Part shown: positions 1 through 11,400 of the stretch, piece after piece | Layout of the letters: each line of letters starts with the position of its first letter | How positions within the stretch are numbered: the stretch's first letter is position 1 | Assembly: GCF_000835495.1 (NCBI RefSeq) | Contig: NW_015622541.1 | Coordinates: 6,324,001-6,388,000 of the forward strand | From: Cladophialophora immunda | Lineage: Eukaryota; Ascomycota; Eurotiomycetes; Chaetothyriales; Herpotrichiellaceae | DNA: 64,000 nt | Reading direction: 5' to 3' | The notes under the pieces: generated by a model | What the model was told of the DNA's origin: nothing | Databases searched by the model: none | What the model saw: the letters and a program-made list of their open reading frames with translations, nothing else | Translations under genes and position numbers: made by a program

Positions 1-52
1 TGGCTGGCCATGAGCTTTTTCTTCCCTTCCCCTCCCCTCCAAGATTCGTTCC

Positions 53-412
53 TTATTTTTGGCCGTCACCATGTCCATACGCTTGATTCCGAAACGGGTT
101 TTTAGCACCGTACGCGTGGTCTACCATCTTGGACTCCGCGACGATGCGCCGTTCAATCTCCGCCTTCCAGTTGTCCGTCGTACACCGTTTCCGCTCCGCC
201 AGGTGCTTCGCCGTGTCCCCTGGGTTGCTGCTCAGACTCTCTCGCGACTTCGGATCGTCAAAGTATATGTCTTCCATCTGAGAATCGCATACGTCGGCGG
301 GGATGCCCTCGTCCGCAAAACCGATCTTGTCGGACGTGGGCGATCGGGGCGATCGGACGAGCGCAGCCTTCACCTTTTTGATTGGAGAAAGTCTCTCCTT
401 GGGATCCGACAT
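53..412 (-). CDS. small hypothetical protein, 119 aa
   Basis: Single open frame from an ATG at 412 to a TAA at 53. The product is hydrophilic and rich in charged residues (Lys, Arg, Asp, Glu), with no signal peptide or membrane segment. Most codons end in G or C (for example the stretch coding for HLAERKR), as in the confident genes nearby, and this is the main reason to accept it. The C-terminus contains KNPFRNQAYGHGDG, which looks like a short conserved tail, but I do not recognise the family. It lies upstream of, and on the same strand as, the start of nothing else in the window. An alternative is that this is the last exon of a larger gene whose 5' part I failed to splice. Confidence 0.55.
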   Translation of the reverse strand: MSDPKERLSPIKKVKAALVRSPRSPTSDKIGFADEGIPADVCDSQMEDIYFDDPKSRESLSSNPGDTAKHLAERKRCTTDNWKAEIERRIVAESKMVDHAYGAKNPFRNQAYGHGDGQK

Positions 413-1255
413 CTTTGCCTCTGTTGGCCTCGAAGGGGATAAAGGAGTTCCAAAAGGCTGCGGCCGGTATTGAGGCGTTCTTAAAGTGTAGTGGAAATGA
501 ATCAGATGGTAGTGACAGAGGGTGATTCATATCGGATGGGTAACATGTCACTCAGAATGGGCCTCGCCAAAACTTGACGCCCCGGCTGATCTGTCTCTGC
601 CACAAGCTGAAGCAAAATTCTTCCCGGTTTCGACGTATCTTATGGCGCGTAGACTGAAGGTCAACTTGAAGTACGCAAAGCCTTGAAAGAACAAGTCTCG
701 ACGAACAGTCGGAAATTTGACGGCCTTGGGAAATATGGGCGAAGGTTGTACGCTACCTGGGACTGTGGGATTGTCGAACCGAGTGGCTCGAAGTCGCTGG
801 ACCAAGGTCTACAGCTGAGTGTGAGAAGGTGGATACGTGATGGTCTTGGGGGAGGAACGGTCTCGTGGAGGTATCTAGGTGACGGTGGAATGAGGTACTG
901 CTCTGGGACATTCGGTAAGTAGTCCACATATACTCGTAAGTTTCTGGTTCAAACACCAGCACTCTCGTCCTTTCGCAGCTTGGCTATCACCTCAGTATCG
1001 GTTCTGTCGACCCCATGTATACAGGCAATGATGCGTTGTCATGGATCTCAATGCTGTGGAACATGTCACAAGCATGTTAGGTGAACAGGCCGGAGCCTAG
1101 GTGCAGTCATCACGTCAGTGAGAAAGACCACCATCAATGTTCGAAATGGTATCGAAGCAGTTTGCATTCGGGGACCGATGCCGGTCTATGGGTATCTCGA
1201 ATCGTAACATCGTACTGTCAGGGAAAATCGTGGATCCCGACACGCCGGTCAAAAG
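413..1255. other. intergenic, no gene seen
   Basis: 843 nt between the small hypothetical gene and the 3' end of EFG1. Short overlapping open frames on both strands lack coding bias and are not called. It should hold the promoter of the small gene and the 3' UTR of EFG1. Confidence 0.6.
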
Positions 1256-2245
1256 TCAACGTTCAAAGAAGCCACCATCGCCCATTTCATCATCTTGGTC
1301 ACTGTCCAGATCCGCCGGATCGATGATGCCATCGTCATCGAGCCATGAGGGTCTCGTCTCCTCCAGTTGGTTTCCAGTTGCGCTGCGCATTTCGGCCTCT
1401 TCCTTTCCACCAAGCGAGGTAAGCGCGTTCTGGAGCCGGTTGCCAGTGGTCAGCTTGCCTTCGCGTAGAGCTTCCAGCTTAGCCTCTCCTTCTTCCATCA
1501 GCTTCTCGACCTCATACCACATGGGTGGTTTAGCACCAGTTGCAGATCGGACGACATTGCTCAGTTGGTCGGCGAATTGATCAATCTCATCCTGATGATC
1601 CTTCTCGAGTCTGCCCAGATCCGACCTGTTGATCTCGGGCTTATTCTTCTTTTTGTCATTTTCCCCCACAACAAACAAGCTTATGTACTTCTCTCCCAAA
1701 GGTGCATACTTGGTGTAATTAATGTCCACTTCGGTAACGTGTATCATCTTGTCGATTTCACTTTTGTAGGCGGGTTCATTGTACTGCTCGGAGTCTCTCT
1801 CCTTAAGCAATTTCTTCATTGCTCTTTCCGCCTTCTTTCGCTCCATGAAGCGGACAAAGTGATAGCGTTGTAGGTTCTTCCGACCATCCTGTGCGAGCCG
1901 AGCCTTTTTCTGGTCGAAGAGCAAAGCAGACAGTTCACGCTCCTTCTCTTGTCGCACGGTTCCAGGCAGCTCTTGTGATGACAACAACCTGCGCAGAGAG
2001 TGTATTCTTGTGGAAGGGTTCGTGGTTCGCTCATGTTTTGTTTTCGAGACTGCAGACCGGACAGGTGGCAAACTCGGCGAAGTGTGTCGTTTGGAAGCGT
2101 CTCTGGGCTTGTCTCGAGTCGAATCTCGATCGACACGGTTTGTCTCGCGGGGTTGATCTCGTCGTGGGCGGTAGGAATCATACTGAGGATGAGATGGTCT
2201 GTAGCTAGAGCGGGCCGATGGGCGTGCGCGGCGGCTGCTCGCCAT
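1256..2245 (-). CDS. EFG1: rRNA-processing protein Efg1
   Basis: Intronless, 329 aa, ATG at 2245. Known role of the family: a nucleolar component of early 90S pre-ribosomes, needed for 18S rRNA processing. The N-terminus (about residues 1-75) is rich in Arg, Ser and Pro and looks disordered. The conserved Efg1 domain follows at about 80-215: IHSLRRLLSSQELPG, then a Lys/Glu-rich helical stretch with ARLAQDGRKNLQRYHFVRF and NYTKYAPLGEKYISLF. The C-terminus is acidic and ends DLDSDQDDEMGDGGFFER. Length is close to the usual fungal size. It is head to head with SEA4 across 395 nt. The domain match is strong. Confidence 0.93.
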   Translation of the reverse strand: MASSRRARPSARSSYRPSHPQYDSYRPRRDQPRETNRVDRDSTRDKPRDASKRHTSPSLPPVRSAVSKTKHERTTNPSTRIHSLRRLLSSQELPGTVRQEKERELSALLFDQKKARLAQDGRKNLQRYHFVRFMERKKAERAMKKLLKERDSEQYNEPAYKSEIDKMIHVTEVDINYTKYAPLGEKYISLFVVGENDKKKNKPEINRSDLGRLEKDHQDEIDQFADQLSNVVRSATGAKPPMWYEVEKLMEEGEAKLEALREGKLTTGNRLQNALTSLGGKEEAEMRSATGNQLEETRPSWLDDDGIIDPADLDSDQDDEMGDGGFFER

Positions 2246-2640
2246 GATGTGCGGTTAGTATTTCAAAAGAAGGTTGATTGGAAACGATCGCGGAGCATGC
2301 TATCGAATCAGTAAGAGAAGTAAGGCATATTAAAATGTCAACGCGAAAATGGCGTCTCGGTGGTGGAAGGTGAATTTCCTCCCAAAAGAAAAGATTCTGC
2401 CGCTTTTCACCGCCTTGGCGGGCGCCTGCCAGGGCATTCGATCTAAACCTTTTTCGGAGAATCGACTCGACTTCATCCAATGCAGAGCAACCTGCATTAT
2501 CATCCTTGCGCAGCTCTAGAAAAGCAGAACCTTCTACGCAAGACGCCCTCAGTAGCACAGCTCTGGCATCGCGATAGAGATGCAATGAAAGGATAGGATA
2601 GGTCTTTCAGGCGGAAGCCGACCACGTCAACAACGAGGAG
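2246..2640. promoter_or_regulatory. shared divergent promoter, EFG1 / SEA4
   Basis: 395 nt separate the two start codons, so both promoters must lie here. No clear TATA box or named operator was seen. The head-to-head arrangement of a ribosome-biogenesis gene and a TORC1-pathway gene could allow shared control, but that is inference. Confidence 0.5.
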
Positions 2641-5600
2641 ATGGAAGCGGCCATCCGCTTCTCTCAGAACTCGTTTCCCGAAAACCCACAAAGATTCTTA
2701 TACGTCGACGTCGTCGGGAAATCTTTCAGACTGTGCAACATCACGAAGCAAACCAAGAAGGATTTCAAATATGAAGCCATTCATACCTCGACCAAAGTCC
2801 CGGCATTTCGCGCCTTTGACTGGCATCCCATCAATGAGGATCTCGTTGTTGTCGGTCAAGCTGGGGGAGAAGCTACACTCTTGAACATCGCAGAAGGCCA
2901 ACAGGATTCCCTTTCTTTTCAAGTCAGGAGTCAGCGCCTGTGCAATGCTGTGGCCCTCAACACCCAAAACCTCCTCGCCGTCGGTCTCGACAAAGTGAGG
3001 ACCGATTTTTGTCTCAACATATGGGATTTCAACCAGCGGCTGCCTGCTGCGGGATCAAAGGGCTTCTCCAAGAACTACTCAGATCCCCTCCATAAGTTGG
3101 CAAGTGGGGAGCCCATCACCAGTTTGAAGTTCTTTCAGGACGACCCTTCACTCTTGGTTGCCGGGGTCAAAGGTCAATTTGTCAGGCTGTATGATTTGCG
3201 AGAGCCATCTATTGGCAACGGGTTGCAGTTCGCTACCCGGTGTGTCCATAACCTGGCCATTGACTGGCTGGACGAGAACTACTTTGCTTCTTGTTATCCG
3301 ACGAACGACCCTTCGATATGTGTGTGGGATCGGAGAATGATCAGCCGTGTCAACACGCCACAAATGGGATTCACTGGAGGTTCCCATAGTGAAAATCGCC
3401 AACCCGAACTGTCTTTGGAGTTGAAGAGCGTTGTCGAAAGTCCAGGGACAATTTGGAGCGTGAGGTTTTCTAAGGCTGAGCGAGGATGCTTGGGCGTTCT
3501 TTCCAGTACCGGACATCTGAAAATATACAATCTGGGCAAAGAATTTTCTTCAGAGACCTACCGGGTCGAAAATGACGGAGGCCATGATCTCTCATGGGAG
3601 ACGAGCGCACCACAAGAGATCTTTCTCGATCGAGCGCAAGACCTCGAGAAGCCATATGCAACTACCTCTGCTCCAAGAGACGAGAAATCGAGGGTCGTGT
3701 CCTTCGACTTCATGACAGCCACGACAAAGATGAGGCAATCGAGAATGCTGACCCTTGATGGACGGGGTCAAGTCAAGCTCACTTCCCCGAAGCCTCCTCC
3801 AGGCCCTTCAACCCTCTCCTCGGCCGGGTATCTGTGCAAAGGCAGCCACTTCATCGAACAATTACCTACAGTCACTACTGAACCAGGAAATCTGATTGAC
3901 CAAATCCGGCGCCGAGCTCAGCCCCGTAACATTCTTAGGCAGACTTTCAAGCAGTCGCGACAGAACAGGACAATGCCTGATGCAAAACGAATGTCGAGCC
4001 TCGATGATCAGGCATGGCACGCAGATCTGGGGTACTACGAAAAGGACGTGCCATTGCCGGACCTTGTGACGTTGACCTCGCTCCTGCGGTTGCGTTGCGA
4101 AGCAGGTTATCTTCTTAATCCCTCCAAGAATAAAGCCATTGTCTCGGATTCCCACTGGCTCCAGTCGTTCTGGGCCTGGGTGGAACGTGCCGCGAAAATA
4201 TCCAAGAACGGCAACATGACACAAGACAATTTTGACCTTTCTTACGTTGGTGTCTATGGCCTTTGGATGGAAGACATTGATCCCAAGCATCGAATGCTCG
4301 GTCAGAGCCCTAACAAACTCGGCAAAACCATTGAGAATCTGGTGCGACGCTTGAACATACCCGGTATGAACAGAGTGACAACCGAATATGCTGCCAACAG
4401 ACAGCTCTGCCTCTATTCCGCTGGCCTAGCGTGGTCCTCGGATGAGCTCGACTTGATCGTCAAGCGGCTAGTGACCAAAAATCAACACACCAAGGCGGCG
4501 GCATTGGCTCTGTTCGCGATGGATCGCAAACTGGCATTCAAGGCTCTCCGCAGCAAAACCGCTAATCAATCTCACAAAATGCTGGCTATGGCAATTGCAG
4601 GGGCGTTCAAGAAGACCCGAAATGAAGATACTGGAACAATGAGCCCTGATGAGTCGGATGCCCAGGATGATTGGGTCGACACTATTTCATCTCTTGCGGA
4701 TGAGTTGACTGATCCTTATGCGCGAGCGATCCTGGCATATGTCAAAACTGGGGATTGGTCAAATGTTGTTACGGAAGAGTCCCTTCCTCTCAAATACCGC
4801 GTCTGCATTGCTTTGCGACACTATGACGACTCGAGACTGACAAAGTATATCTCGCAAGCAACCAAGGAAGCAGTGACTACAGGAGATATTGAAGGTGTTG
4901 TTCTGACTGGCACGGCAACGCAGGCTGCTTTTGACCTCATGGTCGGCTACGTTCAGCGCTTTGGTGACCTACAGACAGTGGTGTTGGCACTTTGCGCGAC
5001 CGTTCCGCGATACTTGGACGACGAGGCAGTGCTTCGCAAATTCGATGGCTGGAAAGATTCTTATAGGCACATGATGAACAGTTGGAATCTGAAGTTTGAC
5101 CGAGTCCGATTTGACATTGCCTGCCAAAATGCCGCCAGAGACGAAGCGGGAAGACCACTCATACCACCGGCAAAGCAACAAGTACGTCTTGTCTGCGGAT
5201 TCTGCGCACAGAGTATCGCACATCTGGCTGGAACGGACGGTGAAAACGCGCCGGGCCACAAGGTTGTCGAAACCACTCGGCATCCACTAACCAAGGAGAA
5301 GGCCGCGGCCGCTGGGATAGTCTGCCCCAAATGCGAACGGCATTTGCCACGGTGTGGTGTTTGCGACCTTTGGCTTGGAATACCTGACGAATCGTATCTG
5401 CCGTGGTACGCGTCGCAGGCGGCATCAAAGCATGATGTTGGTAAAACCACTCTTGATCTCAGTGCCAGCGTTGCAGGGAGTGTCCAGACGACACTTGGAC
5501 CCGACAACACCATGGGGCCAACCAGCAAAGGCACCAGCTCGCCCCGACCGAGACAGTCGATTCCAGTGAACTCGAAGATCTCGACAAGTGATTCCTCGAC

Positions 5601-5877
5601 AAAGACGACCGTTCCTGTCACCCAATCAGCCGCTAGAGGGGTGGACTCGGTTCCCGACATCACCGTGGCTGCGCCGCCAGGTTCAGCTCCAGGTCAAGAG
5701 CCTGACGGCGTAATGGAGATGATTGAGACAGCACGGAAGTGGGATAGCGCAATGTCTCGCTTCACGGTGATGTGCCTGAAGTGTTCTCATGGATGCCACG
5801 CCGCACATGCACGGATGTGGTTCGAGAAGCATCGTGTGTGTCCCGTTCCAGAATGCACGTGTCTGTGTAACGTGTGA
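2641..5877 (+). CDS. SEA4: SEA complex / GATOR2 subunit Sea4 (Mios)
   Basis: Intronless, 1078 aa. The family belongs to the SEA complex (GATOR2 in animals) on the vacuole/lysosome surface, which relays amino-acid sufficiency to TORC1. Residues 1 to about 400 form a WD40 propeller (for example FRAFDWHPINEDLVVVGQ, SLLVAGVKGQFVRLYDLR and FASCYPTNDPSICVWDRR). A long alpha-solenoid follows (about 450-840). Near 850-905 a zinc-ribbon-like region has paired cysteines (CGFCAQ, CPKCERHLPRCGVC). The last 45 residues make a RING-like end (MCLKCSHGCHAAHARMWF, then CPVPECTCLC). Length and domain order match Mio/Sea4. The first ATG sits directly after the divergent promoter, and the full propeller begins right after it. 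Confidence 0.95.
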   Translation: MEAAIRFSQNSFPENPQRFLYVDVVGKSFRLCNITKQTKKDFKYEAIHTSTKVPAFRAFDWHPINEDLVVVGQAGGEATLLNIAEGQQDSLSFQVRSQRLCNAVALNTQNLLAVGLDKVRTDFCLNIWDFNQRLPAAGSKGFSKNYSDPLHKLASGEPITSLKFFQDDPSLLVAGVKGQFVRLYDLREPSIGNGLQFATRCVHNLAIDWLDENYFASCYPTNDPSICVWDRRMISRVNTPQMGFTGGSHSENRQPELSLELKSVVESPGTIWSVRFSKAERGCLGVLSSTGHLKIYNLGKEFSSETYRVENDGGHDLSWETSAPQEIFLDRAQDLEKPYATTSAPRDEKSRVVSFDFMTATTKMRQSRMLTLDGRGQVKLTSPKPPPGPSTLSSAGYLCKGSHFIEQLPTVTTEPGNLIDQIRRRAQPRNILRQTFKQSRQNRTMPDAKRMSSLDDQAWHADLGYYEKDVPLPDLVTLTSLLRLRCEAGYLLNPSKNKAIVSDSHWLQSFWAWVERAAKISKNGNMTQDNFDLSYVGVYGLWMEDIDPKHRMLGQSPNKLGKTIENLVRRLNIPGMNRVTTEYAANRQLCLYSAGLAWSSDELDLIVKRLVTKNQHTKAAALALFAMDRKLAFKALRSKTANQSHKMLAMAIAGAFKKTRNEDTGTMSPDESDAQDDWVDTISSLADELTDPYARAILAYVKTGDWSNVVTEESLPLKYRVCIALRHYDDSRLTKYISQATKEAVTTGDIEGVVLTGTATQAAFDLMVGYVQRFGDLQTVVLALCATVPRYLDDEAVLRKFDGWKDSYRHMMNSWNLKFDRVRFDIACQNAARDEAGRPLIPPAKQQVRLVCGFCAQSIAHLAGTDGENAPGHKVVETTRHPLTKEKAAAAGIVCPKCERHLPRCGVCDLWLGIPDESYLPWYASQAASKHDVGKTTLDLSASVAGSVQTTLGPDNTMGPTSKGTSSPRPRQSIPVNSKISTSDSSTKTTVPVTQSAARGVDSVPDITVAAPPGSAPGQEPDGVMEMIETARKWDSAMSRFTVMCLKCSHGCHAAHARMWFEKHRVCPVPECTCLCNV

Positions 5878-6301
5878 GCTTTTTGCCTCCACCACACATC
5901 CGCCCACCGTTTTTCCTGAGAGAGGTTTGGAGGAGGGAAGCGAGGCCCGCATGTCAACGTTTCCAAGACTTGATGCGTTTCCAAAAGAGCCATATGCTGC
6001 GGAGCAAGAGGGTTCTGCCTTGCAGGTCTACACCCGCGTGGAACCGCGTCGACTCTATCGTCTCATCTCGCCTAACAGCACCAGAAACCACCCCTATCCG
6101 TCTCGATGCAAGCGTCAGGCCCGCCATCTTATGTCACGTGGAGCCTCTTGGCTTCATGTACAATCTGATCTGGAACGGCACACGGAGCTCGAGCATTTCC
6201 AATATATGAAACCGTCGCCAGACGCTCGAGCGCAGCTGCTCATCTTCTGCTTCCATCACCCGCCAAGCTCTCGACAGGGTCTCTACACGCCGCCTATAAC
6301 A
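5878..6301. other. intergenic between SEA4 and membrane-protein gene
   Basis: 424 nt, open in one plus-strand frame but without coding character. It should contain the SEA4 3' UTR and the promoter of the following gene. Confidence 0.5.
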
Positions 6302-7522
6302 ATGGCCGCCGGAACTAGACCGTCAGCACGGAATACCATTCCCTCCAGAAATGGAACAGGATATTTCTTCACCGCCGTCTTCGTGGCTCTCTCCCTGCTT
6401 GCGGTGTACATCCTCCGCATCGCCTCCATCAGGTCAGGTGTGTCCGACAAGATGGAACACATCACCACGATCAACGAATTCACGGAACACCCGCTGCGCC
6501 TCCGCACCACGTACACCGGGCTAGCGCCTGTGGACAAAGGTCTCTCGTTCCTGGTAGCGGCTTTCATGAATGGTGCTGCAGGGTGGGACCAGGGCTTCCT
6601 CGTGTTCATGATGTATTTCTTGTTCTCGTTTTTCCCGATCATCGCTATCTGGGCGATCGAGAGTGGCAGGGACAGGAACGGACTTACGTTGACGAGATTG
6701 TCAGTCTTTCTCACCCTTCGTGACGCGTTTTTCGTGGTTGCTGTTGAATGTTAACGGAATGACAGTACCAGCATATACGCGCTATTCTACCAAACGGTCG
6801 GGGGCGCCATCATAGTCCCCATCTACTATCTGGCATACCTTTACGACACATCGTCGAATCAATACTGGACGAAGCCGCGACGCGTCCCGTTGCCGTACGC
6901 AAAAGCCTTGCTTCCTGCAGTGGTGATCGGGTATTTGATCCCCACGATCCTGATGTTCCTGCCTTACTCGGCGCCCGACCTGTGGACGACCCAGGCCATG
7001 GTGGCTTTCTGGCAGCCTAGTCCGTGGTACGTCGACGGGCTCCTGTGGCTTCTACCGAAATTCTATCCAGGCGGCGCTTCCACAACCCACGCTCGGGCAA
7101 AGCAGGAGAAAGCCTCCGGGCACGACGACATCGGATATCTCAATACGGTGTACATGGTCTCCTTCGCCGTGGCCGCCCTGTCCCACGTCGCCGTCATGTC
7201 GACGTGTCTCCTCTCCTCCAACCCGCAGCATTCGTTCCAGCACATGTTCCTGCCCCCCTCGGCGGACGGCGTCCACGCCTCGCTGGTCCAGGGCATCCAC
7301 GGCATCTTCCAGGCGGACTACTGGATCATCTTCGCGGCGTCCGTGGCGTGGGCGTATCTGGCAATCTGGGATCTGAAGAGGGCAGGGTTGAAGAGGGACG
7401 TGGGTCTCGGCGCGGCGCTGGCGGCCATGGTGCTGGGATGTGTGGTCCTGGGGCCCGCCGCGACCGTCACCCTGGTTTGGTGGTGGAGGGAAGGGGTTTT
7501 GGTCGCGGCGGAGCGCACATAA
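6302..7522 (+). CDS. polytopic membrane protein of unknown function
   Basis: Two exons, 6302-6699 and 6766-7522, joined over a 66-nt GT-AG intron (donor gtcagt, acceptor gacag), giving 384 aa. I chose ATG 6302 because it directly precedes the hydrophobic part; the frame is open further upstream but that would overlap SEA4. About seven or eight membrane segments can be seen: YFFTAVFVALSLLAVYIL, FLVFMMYFLFSFFPIIAIWA, GGAIIVPIYYLAYLY, LLPAVVIGYLIPTILMFL, YMVSFAVAALSHVAVMS, YWIIFAASVAWAYLAIW and a C-terminal pair around ALAAMVLGCVVLGPAATVTL. The segment WDQGFLVFMMYF and the short polar loops suggest a compact helical bundle. I do not recognise a transporter signature or catalytic motif. Comparable uncharacterised integral membrane proteins occur widely in Pezizomycotina. 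Confidence 0.8.
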
Positions 7523-8486
7523 AAGAGCGAGGCGTGCCTCTCAGCTCCGCCCAGGCGCGGCGTAGGCTGAGAGTCTGAGGTGATGTCTTCGCTTGCACAG
7601 TGATGAGATGGTTCATTTACTATATATATAGCATTAAGGCTGCCTCTCCATTTCCCAACGAAACGTTGACCCTTCGTCTTGGCTGCAGTTGTGCCCTGAC
7701 TCCCAACCTACAACTGGCTCTTACGTGGTCGGAGGTCACCATGCTGTCATCATAAACGGGCTGTTTGCCCAAGGTCAAGAGCACACAGTCAGATTGTCAG
7801 TTATCTGTCTCGTCTTGGCTTTGCGGGCAGATATGTATCGGTTCTCGCTATGCAGTCGGCTGGGCATGTTGGCCATGGCAGCCAAGAGGCGTGGAACCCT
7901 GCTCGACCACCCCAGGATGCGGACAAGAAATGGCGCTGACACTGTCTCCCTCACCAGTTGCTGACCTCCCCTGTCTCGTGCTTCATGCCATTCTCGCCAC
8001 CCACAGGTGTGCAGAAGGCGTTCATACCCGTGTTTGTCGTCATGATCGATACCATCAGCCTGACTACCTTGAGAGTCCGAAACTTTGCCGATGGAACAAG
8101 ACTTGGTATAGCTGCGATCATTCAGCCTTGTTCATTACATTTTATGCATCGCGCCTCGTATGAGAGGATGTAGATGCATTTCTGCTGATAACGTGATCCG
8201 TCATGTGATGGTATTCCAAGGTTTGGCTTGAGCTATTCGGACTTGATATCCAGAAGTAAATTTGGAGGTAGGTCAAGACTGAAGATCGAGGCTCGTACGA
8301 CCTTGAGCGGTAATCCTGGTCCCCCGGTTCGGTGATTCAGCCCGGAAAGGGACAGGACTTGGGATTTCGGCAGTCTGAAGGTCATCGTGCCACGGCTGCG
8401 TCCACCGTATCACCTTCACAACAGTGTTACCATCTCAGGGGAGAAGGAGCACTGTGAGGAGTGAACCAACCGTCCATTGTGGTGCG
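7523..8486. other. intergenic between convergent genes
   Basis: 964 nt between two converging 3' ends. A short TA run (tatatatata near 7622) lies about 100 nt past the stop of the plus-strand gene. Small open frames here have no coding bias. Nothing else was seen. Confidence 0.55.
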
Positions 8487-11400
8487 TCATTTCATTTCTT
8501 CATGGGGATCGTCGCCGTCTGTCGAAGGTCGACGGCGACGGAAGAAATCTTGAATCTTCTTAACGACTCCGGACGTTCCGCTGTGAGGCGTCGGGCCCTG
8601 CTCCTGATCGTATGGATCAATAAACTTGCGGTTGTTTTTGATCAGCACTCCCGGAGCTTGGCGCCCTTGTTGCACTGACGGGCGACCACTTGTAGCCTGT
8701 GGCCTGGCGACGCGCGGAGCCTGATATTCAGACAGGGGTGGGCGGGAGATACGGAATACGGAAGATACAGAGTCTTTGGATTTCTTCTCCCTTGGTAATT
8801 CCTGAGACGGGATTGCTGTATCCCGCGAGGTAGACGACGTTGAGCCCGCAGTAGCTGACGGGGGAGCCATTATTGCTGCCTTTGTTGAATCCGATGAACT
8901 GAGTGATTGAATGGACCGTTCCTCGTCTGCCATGGTTGAGGGGCCAGCAGTGGGCGCCGACGGAGCAGGGTGCTGTGAGGAGGCTGTCGGCGACAGAGAG
9001 GACGGATGAGGCTGGGCTAAATCTGTGAGGTCCTCTTTATCATCTGCTCCGATAGCCTGGCGGCGTAGGTCGGTGGTGACGGGCACAAGAGGTTCCTCGA
9101 TGATTTTGCCCGATTGTTGTCGCTGCTCAGGTGTCTCCTTCCTCGGTCGTCGAGCCGTCAATGCTTCATGGCAATCCATGCATAGAATGCCCTGTGGTGT
9201 GCTAGCGTGTCTGAGGTTTTCAATCTTGCGCTTGCAATTATAACACTTGAAGCAGGCAGAGCAGAATGCCTGGTCTCCTGTGAGAAAAGCAATGTCGTCG
9301 ATCTTCTTCCCACACGCTGTGCAGGTATAGGTGCACTGATCGCAGATAAGATTCCCATCGGGCTTTGTCATGAGGCCACCATCAAGTTCGAGGGCCGTTT
9401 CACATTCAATACATTTGAAGCAGTGACGGTGCCATCTTTGGCTCACTGCAAATTCGTTAGCGCAAGACTTGCGGCTTTGTACAAAGGCATATACTTTGAG
9501 TGGCTTCTATTGCTGTTCCTGTGAGTTCCTGGTTGTCCATATGTTAGCTGCTAGAGTGAGCCATGGTTTACACATTAGTACTTACCTCTCCACAGTAGTG
9601 GCAGTACATCGGACCCTCTTCTATTTCGGGAGCGGGAAGAGGAGTTTCATTGAACTCTTGCTGTGGAACGCCCACGCCCTGGCTATCCTGTTGTTTAGCC
9701 TCCGATGTAGATTCGAAGTTGGAAAGCCGGTCCTGGGCGCTGGCGTGTCCTCTAGCCCGGATCTCTTCGGTCCACCTCTCTCTCAAATCTGCCAGTTCAG
9801 CAGCCAAATCATCAAGGCTCTGGGATCTACGACGGCGTCCGGTATAGATACCTTCAGTCGATTCCTTGGCCGGGCTGGCCATATCATGGGATTTTGAGCT
9901 AGCTTCATATGCCACCAGAGACTGCTCATCCTCTTCCATTCCCGCCAACTTGGGAGCAGAGAGAAAATTTCTATTCGATGATTGATCTTCCAAGTCGGAC
10001 TCATTCAGATGCGATAGGAACTGCTCGACCTTTGCATTTGTTCCTTGGCCTGACGTGATCGTCTCAAGCTGCCGCAACGCATTTTGAGACAAGCCAAGAG
10101 TCTCTCTGCTCCTCTCGTTTCTGGGTGACTTCATCTCATTCCCAGATTGGGATGAAGAGCTCGAGCTTTCACCGCTTGCGACTTGGGAAGAATCTGAGTG
10201 ATGTCCGTTTGCTCTCCCGGACCAGCTGGTCCCCGATTCCGTGTGGCCGTCTGCACCTGTCGAGTGTGGTAGAGAAAAGAGAGCGATTCGTATTAGATGG
10301 GCTGCTATATGCTGTTGTAGAGCAGTCATATCCGGGATATCGGCAAAGCAGATTGGACAAGGTCGATCGGCTACCTCAGGCGCAGACTCCCCCGCTCGCA
10401 AAAGTTCTGTCGACTCCAGTTCTGTGCGGTTTGACACATGGACGCATCTTATGTGATGCTTATAGGCGGCAACTGTGGGAAAGGTGGCTTCAGGGTGTTC
10501 AAGGCAGCGCCCGATTCGCCGGTGGCACGAATCTTCGTGGGCGACCCATTCTTGCCGCGTGTCAAAGAGACATGTCCCTTCTGAGCAGTCTCGATACGTA
10601 CAGACATACGGACGCAGATCTCGCAATAAGTGGGACCTTTTGAGAACATGTTAACTGATACATTCCAATTTGCGCAGGGATCAACTTGCCTCCAGGCTTT
10701 CCTTTCTAGATATGCTCCAGAGCACAGTGTCAGACAATATGGGCATTCGAAATAGCGCCGGCCTTTGAGATTCGAAGGTGGTTCTGGTATCTCTGAAACC
10801 TCTCTCCTAGTGGTAGAGATGCTGCGAATCGATCCTGCATAATCCGAGATTGTGACTGCAGATTTGGCATCTTCGAGGTCGACTTGGGCTGGGTTCAGAG
10901 TTGTGGCAGTAGTTGGCAGAGAAAGAACTACGGAATCAGCTGCATGAACTGAGCGTGCGATCGTGGAAACGCTTTGTGAAGTTTGTTGTCGTCGTGGCTG
11001 TTGGACTCGTACCACTTCTCGTGCGGTCGCTTCGGACGCCCCGTCGAGCTTCTTTCGGTGTCGGCTCCAGTATGCGAACTGTTTCCGTCGGATAGTATTC
11101 GCCTGTGCAAGACGCTGGGCAAGGAAGTCCAGCGGTTCTCCCAGAGCCGAGTCCAAAGCCTGATGTGAAACGCCCTGCTCATCAGAACACCTCAGATGGT
11201 CGGCAGATCGATAATCGCGGAACATCTCGCGCAAGTGCTCCCGGTCAAGTAAGGCATACTCTTCCGTCAGATCCACGCCGGTGTCGCGATCTATGATCGT
11301 AAAGTCGAGAACCTTCTTAGTCAGAGTTCTGGTCGCAGGGTTCCTGATACGCGTGGCGATTTTGTATAGACAGTTGATTGTCTCCGCTATGCTCTCCAGA

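Noticed and set aside
943..965. T-arm-like hairpin (CTGGT / ACCAG) resembling part of a tRNA
   Set aside because: The loop size is wrong and no matching D-arm, anticodon arm or acceptor stem is found around it.
7689..8173. Overlapping plus-strand frames between the membrane-protein and C2H2-LIM genes
   Set aside because: Random-like products, conflicting frames and no splice structure that improves them.
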